From assembly GCA_036897095.1 (NCBI GenBank), contig JAYMSP010000260.1, positions 1-63,167 on the forward strand: a stretch of DNA of 63,167 nt. The letters run 5' to 3'. The position numbers were made by a program, and so were the translations under genes. Below, piece by piece: positions 23,460-33,713 of this stretch (within the stretch, counting starts at the first letter, position 1; every line of letters starts with the position of its first letter). The notes beneath the pieces are model-generated. The model did not search any database and had not been told where the DNA came from. It saw only the letters and a program-made list of their open reading frames with translations. The DNA is from Plantago elongata (taxonomy: Eukaryota > Streptophyta > Magnoliopsida > Lamiales > Plantaginaceae).

Positions 23460-24000
23460 TTAATCATGTCTAAGAGTCATATGGTTGTTACTAGGAACAT
23501 CATGCTTTTCTTTGTCAGACTCATCCTCATTATTAATGATAGAGTTTCTCCTTTCTGGAGGTTCTTCTTCAGAATCCTTAATCAGGAGTTCATTGAATCT
23601 TATCTGAGAGTTCATCATCAAGGGGTATTTTCTTGCTTCCTTCATAAAATAGCACAAGAACTGATTCTTCAATCTTCTTTGTTCTCTTTTTGTATACTCT
23701 GTAGGCTTTGTTATTCATAGAATAACCAAGAAATACACCTCCATCATCCTTTGGTTGAAATGTTGTCAAGTATTCTTTCCCATTACAAAACATCTACAAC
23801 CAAACACCCTCAATTGTTTGATATTAAGGGGTCTACCAATCAAAAGCTCATAATGAGATTTGTCATGGTGTTTGTTTATTAAACATCTGTTCTGAGTGTA
23901 GCATGTTGTATTTGCAGCTTCAACCCAATAAATTTCACTTATTTCAGCATCAGCTAGCATAGTCCTTGCATCTTCTTTAAAGGTCATATTCTTCCTTTCG
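23460..24000 (-). pseudogene. Sirevirus pol: integrase C-terminal part and linker
   Basis: 23987-23766 reads MTFKEDARTMLADAEISEIYW and CRCFVMGK, the back half of a copia integrase. Just upstream in the same reading the sequence GVAERKN holds the Glu of the catalytic triad. 23793-23590 continues with the GYS box (FLGYSMNNKAYRVY) typical of the copia integrase C-terminus. Frameshifts separate the pieces. Confidence 0.8.
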
Positions 24001-24073
24001 GCAACACCATTTTGTTGTAGTGTCCTTACTGAAGGTAGTTGATGGTGTATACCTTTGCAGGTACAGAACTCTT

Positions 24074-24490
24074 TTATGTATTGATTGACAAATGGTCTGT
24101 TCTGATTGCAGATACCTTGTCATTTTTCATGACTTTAAGCTTGTTCAACAAGTTTGGTATCTCTACCCTAGCATCAGACTTTTGTTTCATAAAGACAACC
24201 CAGGTAAACCTAGAGAAGTCATCTACAACAACTAGACCATACTTCTTGCCTGCATAACTAGTTATAGATGATTCAAAAAAATTCATGTGCAATAGTTGCA
24301 GTGGTCTAACACATGAATGTCTGGTTTTGGACTTAAAACAAGTTTTGGATTGTTTCCCCAATTGACAAGTAGAGCAGACACCGTCCTTTCTGAATGTTGT
24401 GTTAGATAATCCAACCACTAACTCTTTCTTGACAAGTTTGTTCATAGTTTAGAAATTCAAGTGACTCATTCTCTTGTGCCATAACCAGTG
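24074..24490 (-). pseudogene. Sirevirus pol: integrase zinc-binding and core domain
   Basis: Upstream of 24445 an HxxxSHLNF segment and then CSTCQLGKQ give the His-His-Cys-Cys zinc module. The core follows: RPLQLLHMNFFES, GLVVVDDFSRFTWVVF and AIRTDH. In the first block Asn stands where the first catalytic Asp is usual (LHMN), which would inactivate strand transfer. The frame breaks after the second catalytic Asp. A stop separates the zinc His pair from the rest. Confidence 0.88.
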
Positions 24491-24595
24491 TTCTTCAGTG
24501 TGACCTGATTGACTCACCATGAGACATTCTTCAGTTGTGACAGATTTCCAATTAGCGACATATAGACTTCATTTCCGCCTAGCAACCAAGAATGT

Positions 24596-24880
24596 CTACT
24601 TTGACTCATTGTCAATCAATTTGCAAAACTTCGATTTAATATTCACCGAATATCCCCTATCTGCAATCTGGCTCATGCTTAGAAGATTATATTTCAAACC
24701 TTTAACATGTAATACGTCAGATATCGTAAGGGATCCCAATTTGATGTTGCCAAATCCTATAGAGGGATTTAATTCTCCTCCAGCAAACCTGATGTTTGGT
24801 CCAATATCGCATACTCTATAATCAACCAAGTTTACTTTGTCTCCTATCATGTGATTCCCGCATCCACTATCTAATAGCAT
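24596..24880 (-). pseudogene. Sirevirus pol: aspartic protease / pre-integrase region
   Basis: The frame begins at a retained Asp-Ser-Gly motif (LLDSGCGNHM), the active-site triad of copia proteases. It continues with VLHVKGLKYNLLSMSQI, the conserved segment before the integrase. A stop lies just before the motif. Retroelement proteases of this type cleave the polyprotein in the particle. Confidence 0.85.
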
Positions 24881-24999
24881 TTAGCCTTAGTCCATGACGC
24901 GTTCTGCACAAAACAGCAAACATGAATTAGGTTCATGCTTCAGAAACAGAACCACTTAGACTAAACACTCTTCATGTGGGAATCCATTTCTGAATGAAT

Positions 25000-25916
25000 A
25001 TCTTAGGAGTAGGTTTTTGTATACTTGGAACATAAGGAGGAATCTCAAAATCATCGGACTTTAGATCGATCTTCCTTCTTGGCGTATTCCTTGGTGTTCC
25101 TCGTGGTGGCTTCAGAGACCTGTCAGGTTTCTAAGTTTGCTTTTCAGCAAGCTTAATAGCTTTCTACCATCGCTCTTGTCCTTCCTTATATTGTTGCATT
25201 AGGACCTTCCCGATAGAATGATAGCCAATACCATTTCGAGCACCATTGGCTTTCTGAACACGATTTTCAGCTGCCTCACTAGTTTCTGCATCATTCCTAT
25301 ATCCATAGACTGGTACAGTAGGAAATACAGCCAAACCGGCGATGTTTCCCTTCCTAGTGATACAACATTGTGGATGATCACAAGTTAAAGGATCGTGTTT
25401 CTTTTTAGAAACCTTTTCCACATGTTTGTTTGGGACTTGTTGTTCTTTCAAAGGATTGGTCGCAACTGCTTTACCTTTGTTAAGAGCCTTAGCTTTCTGA
25501 CCAATGCTATATGTTTCTTTGGAACCTTTCTGTTGACTTCTACAAAGGTCAACCTTCCATCACTCTTCTTCAGAGGAGTGGAATTACTTGATTGGGCATA
25601 GTCCAAGTCCTCCTTTCTCATAAGGGTCTCTCAAATATGATTGAACCTCCGTGAGAGTGTCACTAGCTTTGACAAATGATTTGAAAGTAACCTCTTTCTT
25701 TCTGAGTTCTTCATTTTGAGAAATAAGTTTCTTCAACTTCTAATTTAGCTCTTTCAAGGCTAGTTCGTGAGAATTTTCATTCTCCGATATCAGAGACTTC
25801 AGAGATGCTATTTCAGCGTCCTTAACCACAGATACCTTGGTCAAAATATAAATCTCTTGTTCAAGAGTTTCTTTTCTTTCTACCAGAATTTTGTTCTTTG
25901 ACTCAGCAACCAAAAA
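25000..25916 (-). pseudogene. Sirevirus gag C-terminal extension with coiled coil
   Basis: Between the zinc knuckle and protease the minus strand encodes a Leu/Glu/Lys-rich helical segment at about 25910-25650 (LALKELN, LKKLISQNEELRKKE). It is followed by a basic segment with Cys-His pairs at 25451-25164 (LTCDHPQCC). Coiled-coil gag extensions are known in Sireviruses. Stops at several places show decay. Confidence 0.6.
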
Positions 25917-27350
25917 TTATCTTTCATATCGATCAAGTTCACTCTTGACCAATTCCAAATCCTTAATGTCGTCATCATCACTTTCATAGTACAAGAATTG
26001 TAGTGTGTTTATTACCTCATCAGCCATACGGCATTCTTCAATGTTGAAGATGTCAGGACCTACAATCTCAACAACTCCACACAAATCATTCTTCTTTAGG
26101 CTAAAGTCGGTGACATCGTGAGTAATCCCGCACAATTCTGATGATGGTAATTTTGAGTCCTCTGAATCCTCATCTTTAGAATCTGACTCAATATCCAGAG
26201 CGTCAAGTTGAATTTGGATCTTCTTTCTCTTTTCAGTGAGCAATGCCCTCTGAGTTCTTTTGAATGTTCTTCTCTCCTTTTTGTCACCCGTCATAAGCTT
26301 GTTAAAAGCAGGACAATCACGTTGAAGTGATCGGGTTTCTGACAATAGAAGCATATATCATTCCCAACTTCAGCAACTTCAGTACTAACAGCTTTCTGAG
26401 CAGGGTTGTTCTGAAGTTGTTCATTTGGATGTTCTTGTACTGATGGTAGTTTGTGCTGAGATGCTTTTTCAGCTTCTCTTTTGCTTTTCTCCTTTCAATC
26501 TCTTGACTCACACATTTCTTCATGTGACACACAACAAGAGAATTTTCTTCAGACACTTCTCTGGTATCCTTCTTTTCAGAAGTACCTTGAGTAACTAGAG
26601 TAGCACTCTATAACTTTTAGGCTGCAGCCAATCCTCGTTGGGAGGTCTCATAGTTTACAGTGACTAAATTTGAAAAGAGTTCAACTAGAGTGATTTGGGG
26701 CATTCCCTGATTGAAGTAGAAGTACTGGGTATGCTTCAAATTCTGGTTCAAACTTCTGACGATGGTTTTCACCTTCTCAGAATTTGAGTATCTGTCACTT
26801 TCTCCAAGTGCAGTCATATCACTCATGAGAGTAGTAAACCAAAAATCAATTTCTTCAAGAGTTTTAGTGGACCCCTATTTCAAGTTTTGGAATTTCAACT
26901 TCATAATCTCGAACTTGTTTCCTTAGTTTTCTCAGTTCCGGCACAGATTTCTTCAATCAGTTGCCAGGCAACTTTTGCCTTCTTTGCACACCATAGTTTG
27001 CACTGTATGTGCTCAGGTGTCAATTGAATGATGATGTTATGAGCTTGACCTTCCAACATGTGTCTCTTGGCATCTTTCGATGTTCAGAGTTCACGAGGTT
27101 TGTCTTCATACTCAACTTGTTCAGCAGCGGCACGACCACTATCACTAGTAGAAGTGTCACTACCTTCAGCATCAACGTTTCTCCGACCACCAAAAACTCC
27201 AATCATATGTTTGAGCTATCTGATTTTGGTTGGTCCTTCTTTGATGACATAAATCATCTCATCACTGATTGCTTCAAGATGCAGCATCATGTTGTTCTTC
27301 CCTTTCTCGTGATTCTCGGGCTTTAGAACTAGAGCATCACTTAGAGACAT
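25917..27350 (-). pseudogene. Sirevirus gag with split zinc knuckle
   Basis: An ATG at 27350 (MSLSDALVLKPENHEKGK) lies about 100 bp after the primer site and is the likely gag start. A UBN2-like gag core follows (MTALGESDRYSN, VKTIVRSLNQNLKH). A CCHC knuckle is visible at about 26350-26310, but a frameshift divides it: CFYCQKPDH is in one frame and the last Cys in another. Several stops precede it, including one after about 40 codons. Gag would form the particle shell around element RNA. Confidence 0.8.
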
Positions 27351-27452
27351 ACATGCATACTTAACACACAATTAAAACGTCCTTGGGAAGCGACAAAAAC
27401 CTTTACCTATCTGGAGTATTGAGGTTCAGTGTAGAAGGCTTGGGAACCTCCT

Positions 27453-27464
27453 GCTCTGATACCA
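27453..27464 (-). promoter_or_regulatory. Primer binding site for initiator tRNA-Met
   Basis: On the minus strand the 12 bases read TGGTATCAGAGC, the complement of the 3' end of plant initiator tRNA-Met. It starts 2 bases after the LTR end (ACCAACA), the normal spacing for Ty1/copia. Confidence 0.95.
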
Positions 27465-27466
27465 CT

Positions 27467-28899
27467 TGTTGGTCCAAATTACGGCAAAGGAAAAGACTAA
27501 GGGGGGAGGTGAATTGTCATTTCAAACTTTTATCGATAAACAGTCTTTCTCAAAAAACTGGAAGGTTTCTGATACTTAGATTCAGAGAGCGGAAGACTTA
27601 ATCGATAGATAAACGTAATTGGGCTTTGCAGTATTGATGTGTGTATGTGTAATGCTCGAAAAGTAAGTACAATAAAGTAAATACACAACAGTTTATAGTG
27701 GTATATGGAGGTGTCGTAATCCTCCAACTAATTCCACTCGACCTTTCTAAGACCTGGAATTCACTAGAACAAATAATTGAGTTCACCTTACAATAAATCA
27801 TATTCTAAGATCCCTACAAACAAATGGTTCCCAACCAAATGTTCCCCTGAGTTTTTCCCTAGCTTCTCGAGCTAAGTACAACCTGTACTCAAGATAACCT
27901 TGGAACTTTTCCTTGATTTCCCAAACCAAGCACTTCATGTACTCCATGCCTTGATGGTGTTGGTTATAAGTTGATTGTCAGGTAAGTTTCTCTTATAACT
28001 TTTCAGCTATGTTTTTGGAAAGATGGAAGAGATGACACTACTTGATATAATTGTTCTGTATATGGTAGGTTCTCCTCACTGACCCAAGTAATTTGTATCT
28101 GTTCTGTAGAATCAGAAAGGGTATCCGAAAGTTCAACTCTTTCACGAATAACATTCTCTTGTTATAGGTTCAGGACACTTAGAACTACTAGTGATTCTTC
28201 GAGCTTGTTAGTCGCAACAGTAAGCTTGAAGAATGGTAGTATGAATGCTTGAGAGAATACTTGCTTGATAGTTGATATGAGCGTAGTTCGTGTGTGTATT
28301 TCTTAGCTTCTAAGTGGTGATATTTATAGATGAATTTGAGAGTTTGAATAGTATCCGTTAGACCTTCTCAGAATTCAATCCGTTGATATCTCGAAATGAG
28401 TACTCAGAAGTCCCTTTCTCAATTTTCAGAGATGACTATGCACTGATCACCTTTTCAGCCGGTGTAATTAATGCACTGTATTATTTCTTGTCATGTGGTC
28501 TCAACGGACACATGAACCTTTTTGAAAGCTAGCATACTCCTTAACTCGATGATGTCATATGTTCAGAGGCTTTTTATGTGCAATATATGCACTATACAAT
28601 ATGCTTTCTGGACATAGTCTATCTGAGGAGACTAACACTTATGTCTTCATAAACTTGTGCAATCTTCAGTCTTCAAATCTTCGAATAAAATCCATTGCTA
28701 GGATCCTTCTTCATGATCTTCTTCAAAATATAAAATTACATTCAGAGACCTAATAATCATATTACAAGTTTAACTAGACTACATACTAAGTGATTTTCTC
28801 TTTACAATGTTCAAGTGAACTAAGAGTACTAGTCACCTTTTTGTAATAAAGATAAGTCATATGGTGATTGATCAAAAATACTAATAGATATTCCTAACA
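27467..28899 (-). repeat. 5' LTR of the Sirevirus element (copy C)
   Basis: This 1433 bp repeat begins TGTTAGGAATAT in sense and ends CCAACA. It abuts the primer site. It aligns throughout with copy B; differences include a short tract near the G-run and several indels, so the element is not recent. The right flank (28900) is the interior of a LINE. Confidence 0.92.
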
Positions 28900-28902
28900 A
28901 TT

Positions 28903-29470
28903 ATGGTATTTATGATCTTCATGATGACCTTATCCAGTGGACCACGTTTGTTTATGCACACAATGCTTTGGAGAGACGCAAAGAACTTTGGGCTGACATT
29001 GCGCATCTGGCCTCTAATTTATCAGGGCCCTAGATGGTTATTGGCGACTTTAATAATGTTCTCGGTCCACTTAACAAAGTGGGGGGTAACCAGGTCACTA
29101 CTACTGAATATCGGGATTTGGAAGAGACTATGGATGTTGCATCGCTTGTGGAAAAGGATATGGAAGGTGACTACTTTACTTAGTCAAATAAACAACATCA
29201 AACGATAATATATTCTCGGATTGACATAGCATAATGCAATCCTGAGTGGTTTATCAAACTCCCTTCCTAAAGGATAAATGTTCTGGACCCCGGAATCTCG
29301 GACCACTCTCCTTTACATGTTATTGACTCGGTAGCCCCTACCCTTCGACCAAATCATCAATTCCGTTTCATGAATAGCTTGGTTACCCATGATGACTTTC
29401 CTGCTACTGTCCGTTCTGTATGGAATCAAGAAATCCGGGGCCAACCTATGTATATCATGTGGCGAAAATT
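28903..29470 (+). pseudogene. LINE ORF2 endonuclease domain remnant
   Basis: The translation in shifting frames reads like the apurinic-type endonuclease of plant L1 elements: WTTFVYAHN, then VIGDFNN near 29038-29055 (the Gly-Asp-Phe-Asn active-site box), GDYFTW, SRIDIA, and ISDHSPL near 29300 with the catalytic Asp-His. Frameshifts and a late stop break it. In a live element the enzyme nicks the target DNA. Confidence 0.75.
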
Positions 29471-30478
29471 GTAACTATTGCAGAAACACCTCAAGCCGCT
29501 CACTCGACAGGTCCTAGGCACGGCACGGAACCTAGCTTCTGGCCGTGCTGCTCTATCCCAAGCTCAGCAAGCGCTCCTTCAGGATCACTTTAATGTGGGA
29601 CTTATCCAATAGGTTAAACTGCACTCGGAAGAGATTATCAAATGGAATGACATGGATGAGATGATTGCAACACAGAAAGCCAAAGTGCATTGGCTCCGTA
29701 CTAGAGATGGTAAAAACGCGTTCTTCCATGCCACTGTCATGGAATAGAACCGTAAGGTGGGCATCACTAAACTAAAAGACCCGAATGGGATAGTCCTTAC
29801 TAGCCTAAAAGATCTGGAAAAGGAGGTGCTTCGCTTCTATGGAGAACTGGTGGGGACGGCTGCCTGCAACCTCCCGCGTGTCAACATCAACGCGCTTCGA
29901 GCTGGATGCCAGCTTAGCCTATCAGAATGCCTAGGATTGATCAAACCAGTCTCTGAGAAATAAATCTCGGAAGTTGTTAGTGACATTGGTGATAAAAAAG
30001 CCCCATGTATAGATGGCTACAATGCAAGATTCTTCAAGGCAGGTTGGGGAATTATTAAAAGTGATGTTATTAGCTCGGTACTGGACTTCTTTCAGTCAAA
30101 TCAGCTATATCCTGTGGCTAACTGCACATTGGTCACTCTCATCCCGAAAACCGCCACCGCATGCACTATGAAAGAGATGCGCCCGATCTCCTGCTGCTCT
30201 ACAATATACAAGATCATCTCCAAAATCATCACCAGGAGATTGAGTCGAGTTATAAATTCGATCGTTAATGAGAGCCAATCTGCATCCTTCCAGGAAAGAT
30301 TATACATGACAATATTTTCCTTGCTAGTGAGCTTGTTCGAGGGTATGAGCGTAAATCTATCTCCTTGCGATGTATGATACAAATGGACCTACATAAGGCT
30401 TTCGACATGGTCGAATGGGCAGCGCTACACTCGATTCTGGATGAGATGGGGGTCCCAGCGCAATTTTTGACTTGGATC

Positions 30479-30556
30479 ATGACTTGTGTACAAACGGTCT
30501 TCTATCGATATGTTATTTGACTTGTGTACAAACGGTCTTCTATCGATATGTTATTA
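30479..30556 (+). repeat. 39 bp tandem duplication within the LINE reverse transcriptase
   Basis: A 39-base unit beginning GACTTGTGTACAAACGG is present twice in direct succession. The period is a multiple of three, so it adds 13 codons without changing frame. Confidence 0.9.
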
Positions 30557-31075
30557 ATGGCACCCCATCTGCACTCTTGAAAGCTAGGCGGGGCTTCAGA
30601 CAGGGAGACTCCATGTCTCCCCTACTATTTGTTATCATGATGGAATACCTTCACCGGGTCTTGATCTTCCTTAATAAAGTCCCGAACTTTAATTTCCACC
30701 AGAGATGTGAAGAGTTGGGTATAACTAACCTGTGCTTTGCGGATGATCTACTCCTCTTTGCCCGAGGTGACCTCAAATCCGTGGAGCTACTGCTCGACCA
30801 TTATCGTATCTTCTCGGCCTCGACAAGACTTGCAGCGAATCCCTCCTAGTGTCAGATTTTCCTTGGTGGCGTTCCTAAACCCGTGAATAATGCTATTGTG
30901 CGGTTAGCGGAGTTCAAACTTGGTAAACTTCCTATTAAGTACCTTGGTGTACCTCTCTCCACACGGAAACTCTCTATTTGAGATTGTCAGCCACTCATAG
31001 ACCGCATCACATCCCATATCAGACACTGGACATCGAAGTTCTTGAGTTATGCTGGTAAATTCCAACTCATCCGCA

Positions 31076-31391
31076 GTGTGCTCCATGCCATGACCAGCTA
31101 CTGGATGCAAGTCTTCCCTCTGCCTTTGGCTGTCATAAAACGCATTGAATCCATCTGTCACTCCTTTTTGTGGAGTAACACTGATGTTATCAATAGGAAA
31201 GCACTGGTTTCTTAGGATAAAGTATGCAATAAAGTGTGCTCCATGCCATGACCAGCTACTGGATGCAAGTCTTCCCTCTGCCTTTGGCTGTCATAAAACA
31301 CATTGAATCCATCTGTCACTCCTTTCTGTGGAGTAACACTGATGTTATCAATAGGAAAGCACTGGTTTCTTGGGATAAAGTATGCGATGAA
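31076..31391 (+). repeat. 158 bp tandem duplication within the LINE
   Basis: The segment from GTGTGCTCCATGCCATGACC is repeated with a period of 158 bases (copies 31076-31233 and 31234-31391), with few differences such as TTTTTGTGG/TTTCTGTGG and TTAGGAT/TTGGGAT. The period is not a multiple of three, so it causes a frameshift. Confidence 0.9.
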
Positions 31392-31689
31392 AAAGAATGT
31401 CAGTGGTCTAAACCTGACTTCACTTACGGATTGGAACAAACTCACCGTTGCTAAGCTTCTATGGAATTTATGTACCAAAGCAGACAAACTATGGGTTAAG
31501 TGGATACATTGCTACTACATAAAGGGACGAAACATCATGGCTGTTACCCTCACCGCGAGCTGCTCTTGGTTGTTGAAGGCAGTGATGAAGGCGCGGTCAC
31601 TTGTGATGCCCACTAGGGTATGGGCGATGGCCCTCCTTGCGCCTCGATTCCCCACCAGGTTATTTCAAAGAATTCAGAGGGGATAAACC

Positions 31690-32170
31690 GGGTCAAATGG
31701 AAGAAATTTTGGTATGGAAACAAGGCAAGGCCGAGAGCAATCTTTTGTACTTGGAAGGCATTCCAAGAGCGTCTAGCAACACGGGATCGGGTGCGTCGTT
31801 GGGACCCGATTGACCCGAGCTGCCTTTTCTGCCCTAAAGCAGAAATGCAGCACCACTTACTCTTTGAATGCCCCTATACTAATGGAATCTGGTCCAGGGT
31901 TATGAAGTGGCTCAAGATCAACCGCACTCCACTTGCATGGAACTTAGAGCTGGATTTGATGTGTCGACGATTTGGAGGAAAGCATGGGAAAGCAAAACTC
32001 CTGAAGAGTGTATTTGCTGAAACTATATATGCAATATGGACGGAGAGGAATACACTCCTATTCAAGCAGCATGTCGTGAATGCGCGCCTTGAGGAAAAGA
32101 TTATCGATGATGTGCTTAATCGTGCCTCGATGAATCCTCGCTTGCGACCAAATTGTGCCCAGTTATTATT
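31690..32170 (+). pseudogene. LINE ORF2 C-terminal zinc-binding region (zf-RVT)
   Basis: Part of a 221-codon open frame reads KARPRAIFCTWKAFQERLAT, then CLFCPKAEMQHHLLFECPYT, which has the Cys-x2-Cys and His-x4-Cys pattern of the zf-RVT domain of plant LINEs. It is one of the best preserved parts of this element. Confidence 0.85.
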
Positions 32171-32208
32171 AGCTTCTTATATAGTTTCCTTTTGTTTCTA
32201 CTTACCAT

Positions 32209-33075
32209 CTAGCTTTTTTCGGGTAAAATGCACAAATGTACCGTATGTTCTTCGAAAGATGCACGGTTGTACCTCATGTTTTTGAAATACACATATGTAC
32301 CTTATGTTCTTAAAAGCTATGAACAATTGCTTCAATTGTGGTGTATGGATTACACTTTTTATGTGTTTTGATTTTTAAGCATACAAATATTACATTTCAT
32401 AAAATACATTTATTTTTTGTAACAAAGACGATAAATATTAATTTAAAGTATTAAATATAATAAATAATTATAATAAAATGAAATAAAAAAATTGTGCAAA
32501 TGAAAAGAAATATAATAAAAATATTGATATAAATAAAAAAAATCGAAAATTATTGTAGTGATATTATCAAAATTTATAGTAATACTCTGAAAATATAAAA
32601 TAAAAGTGTCAAAATTCTTGAATGTAGGGTTTTCAAATAGTGTATATTAGTATAAATTATTGTTATTCCAATAACATTTAAGGGAAACATTTTGTGCCCT
32701 ATTTGAAGTTTATAATAATATATTTGTACTTATTTTTCAAAGATAGATATGAAAAAAATATTAGTTTCTTCATTATTTACTTTCAATATTAATTTGTACC
32801 TTAAATAAAATATTATTTTTAAAAATATTTAATAATTTTATTTGAAAATATAAAAAAATTGTTATAATTTTTTAAACTTTATAGAAAACTTAATTTGTTG
32901 GTCATATAAATAGTGAATTACATGGAGAGTGTAATACACACATCATTTTTTAAGCAAGTTTGTATAGTTTTCAAGAACATAAGGTATATCCGTGCAATTT
33001 CAAGAACATATGGTATAACTGTGCATATTTTGAAGAACATAAGGTATATTTGTGCATTTTACCTAGCTTTTTTTC
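32209..33075. mobile_element. Mutator-like non-autonomous element with long TIRs (842 bp core)
   Basis: The core 32222-33063 has terminal inverted repeats of about 108 bp: 32222-32329 matches the reverse of 32956-33063 at most positions, starting GGTAAAATGCACAAAT. A near-identical CTAGCTTTTTTC lies on each side (32209-32220 and about 33063-33075), consistent with a 10-12 bp target duplication. Long TIRs plus a duplication of this size point to the Mutator superfamily. The interior is AT-rich and non-coding. Each TIR is itself built of three ~32 bp subrepeats. It sits in the 3' part of the LINE. Confidence 0.8.
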
Positions 33076-33189
33076 TAGTTTATATTGCATGTATCTCTAA
33101 TCGACGTGTACTCAACATATTGGAAGGAAATAAATGTTTAATGTTCGTTCAAGAAATAAATTTGGTACCCTCCATATGCCACTTTTGGC

Positions 33190-33713
33190 ATACATCGTAA
33201 GTAAATTTTAATGTACCAATTTGTTGTTGAATTCATTGACTTGATAAAGAATTTGTTTGTTAAAGAAATTTGTAAAAGTGCTATGGATTAGTATATATTT
33301 GTAAAAATTCCATCATTAAATTGAGTTAAAAAGGCTCGAGCTCGAGAAATCGAACTTTTGTAGAGCTCGAGCTCGACCTACTTGATAAAAAGCTCGGTTC
33401 ACTTGCATGCCTAATCCCGATTAAGAAACTCTCCTGAGACTCCGAAAAGTTCTGAGAATCTTACATAAAAAAAATTCAACCGCACAATTATATTGTACAG
33501 TAATACATAATTTACAAATACAAAAAAAATTATAATTTACACTCAACCCGACACAATTAATTAATATAAAATGTTTGACTTTTACTAAGTTTTGATAGTC
33601 CCGGTTTAGAAACCTCTTGCAAGTGAGGTGGAATGAATATAGAGTAAAGGTAACCCTAACAGTATTGTATTCCTCTGCGAATAATCAGTAGTCACTTGTC
33701 CAGTAACACAACA
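33190..33713. other. Upstream region of the split-barrel gene, with repeat debris
   Basis: 33335-33420 has repeated GAGCTCGAGCTCG motifs. 33424-33530 read in reverse closely matches 47450-47600, sharing ATTGTGCGGT and CTCTCAGGAGAGTTTCT-like segments, so it belongs to a dispersed repeat. The last ~120 bases probably hold the promoter and 5' leader; no confident TATA box was found. Confidence 0.5.

Larger units (their letters stand above)
14052..28899 (-). mobile_element. Sirevirus-type Ty1/copia retrotransposon, near full length, defective
   Basis: The 14.8 kb element has both LTRs (about 1.4 kb each), a tRNA-Met primer site, gag-like, protease, integrase, reverse transcriptase and RNase H regions in Ty1/copia order, then a long extra region before a polypurine tract. 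The tract AAAAAGGGGGAAATT followed by TGTTAGGA, a long LTR, a coiled-coil gag extension and extra coding space after pol are features of the Sirevirus lineage. Every coding region carries frameshifts or stops, so this copy cannot make its own proteins. No 5 bp target duplication is seen (ACAAG on the left, ATTAT on the right), which implies later rearrangement. Confidence 0.9.
29560..31400 (+). pseudogene. LINE ORF2 reverse transcriptase remnant
   Basis: Conserved blocks appear in order: VTLIPKTATACTMKEMRPIS (30124-30190), RRGFRQGDSMSPLLFV (30590-30640) and FADDLLLFARGD (30735-30770) with its Asp pair retained. SYAGKFQLIRSVL follows near 31045. Stops interrupt it at several places. Two internal tandem duplications (39 bp near 30481 and 158 bp at 31076-31391) further disrupt it. 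Confidence 0.85.
28900..33180 (+). mobile_element. L1-type LINE, 5' truncated and broken
   Basis: On the plus strand the segments follow ORF2 order: endonuclease (28903-29470), reverse transcriptase (29560-31230), and a C-terminal zinc-finger region (31690-31950). All are split among frames. It starts mid-domain at the Sirevirus LTR boundary. The 3' untranslated part is interrupted at 32222 by a Mutator-like element and resumes at about 33064. I see no clear poly(A) tail. Confidence 0.85.

Noticed and set aside
14047..28904. Five-base target duplication for the Sirevirus
   Set aside because: The flanks are ACAAG and ATTAT, which do not match; the left flank is itself an inverted internal fragment.
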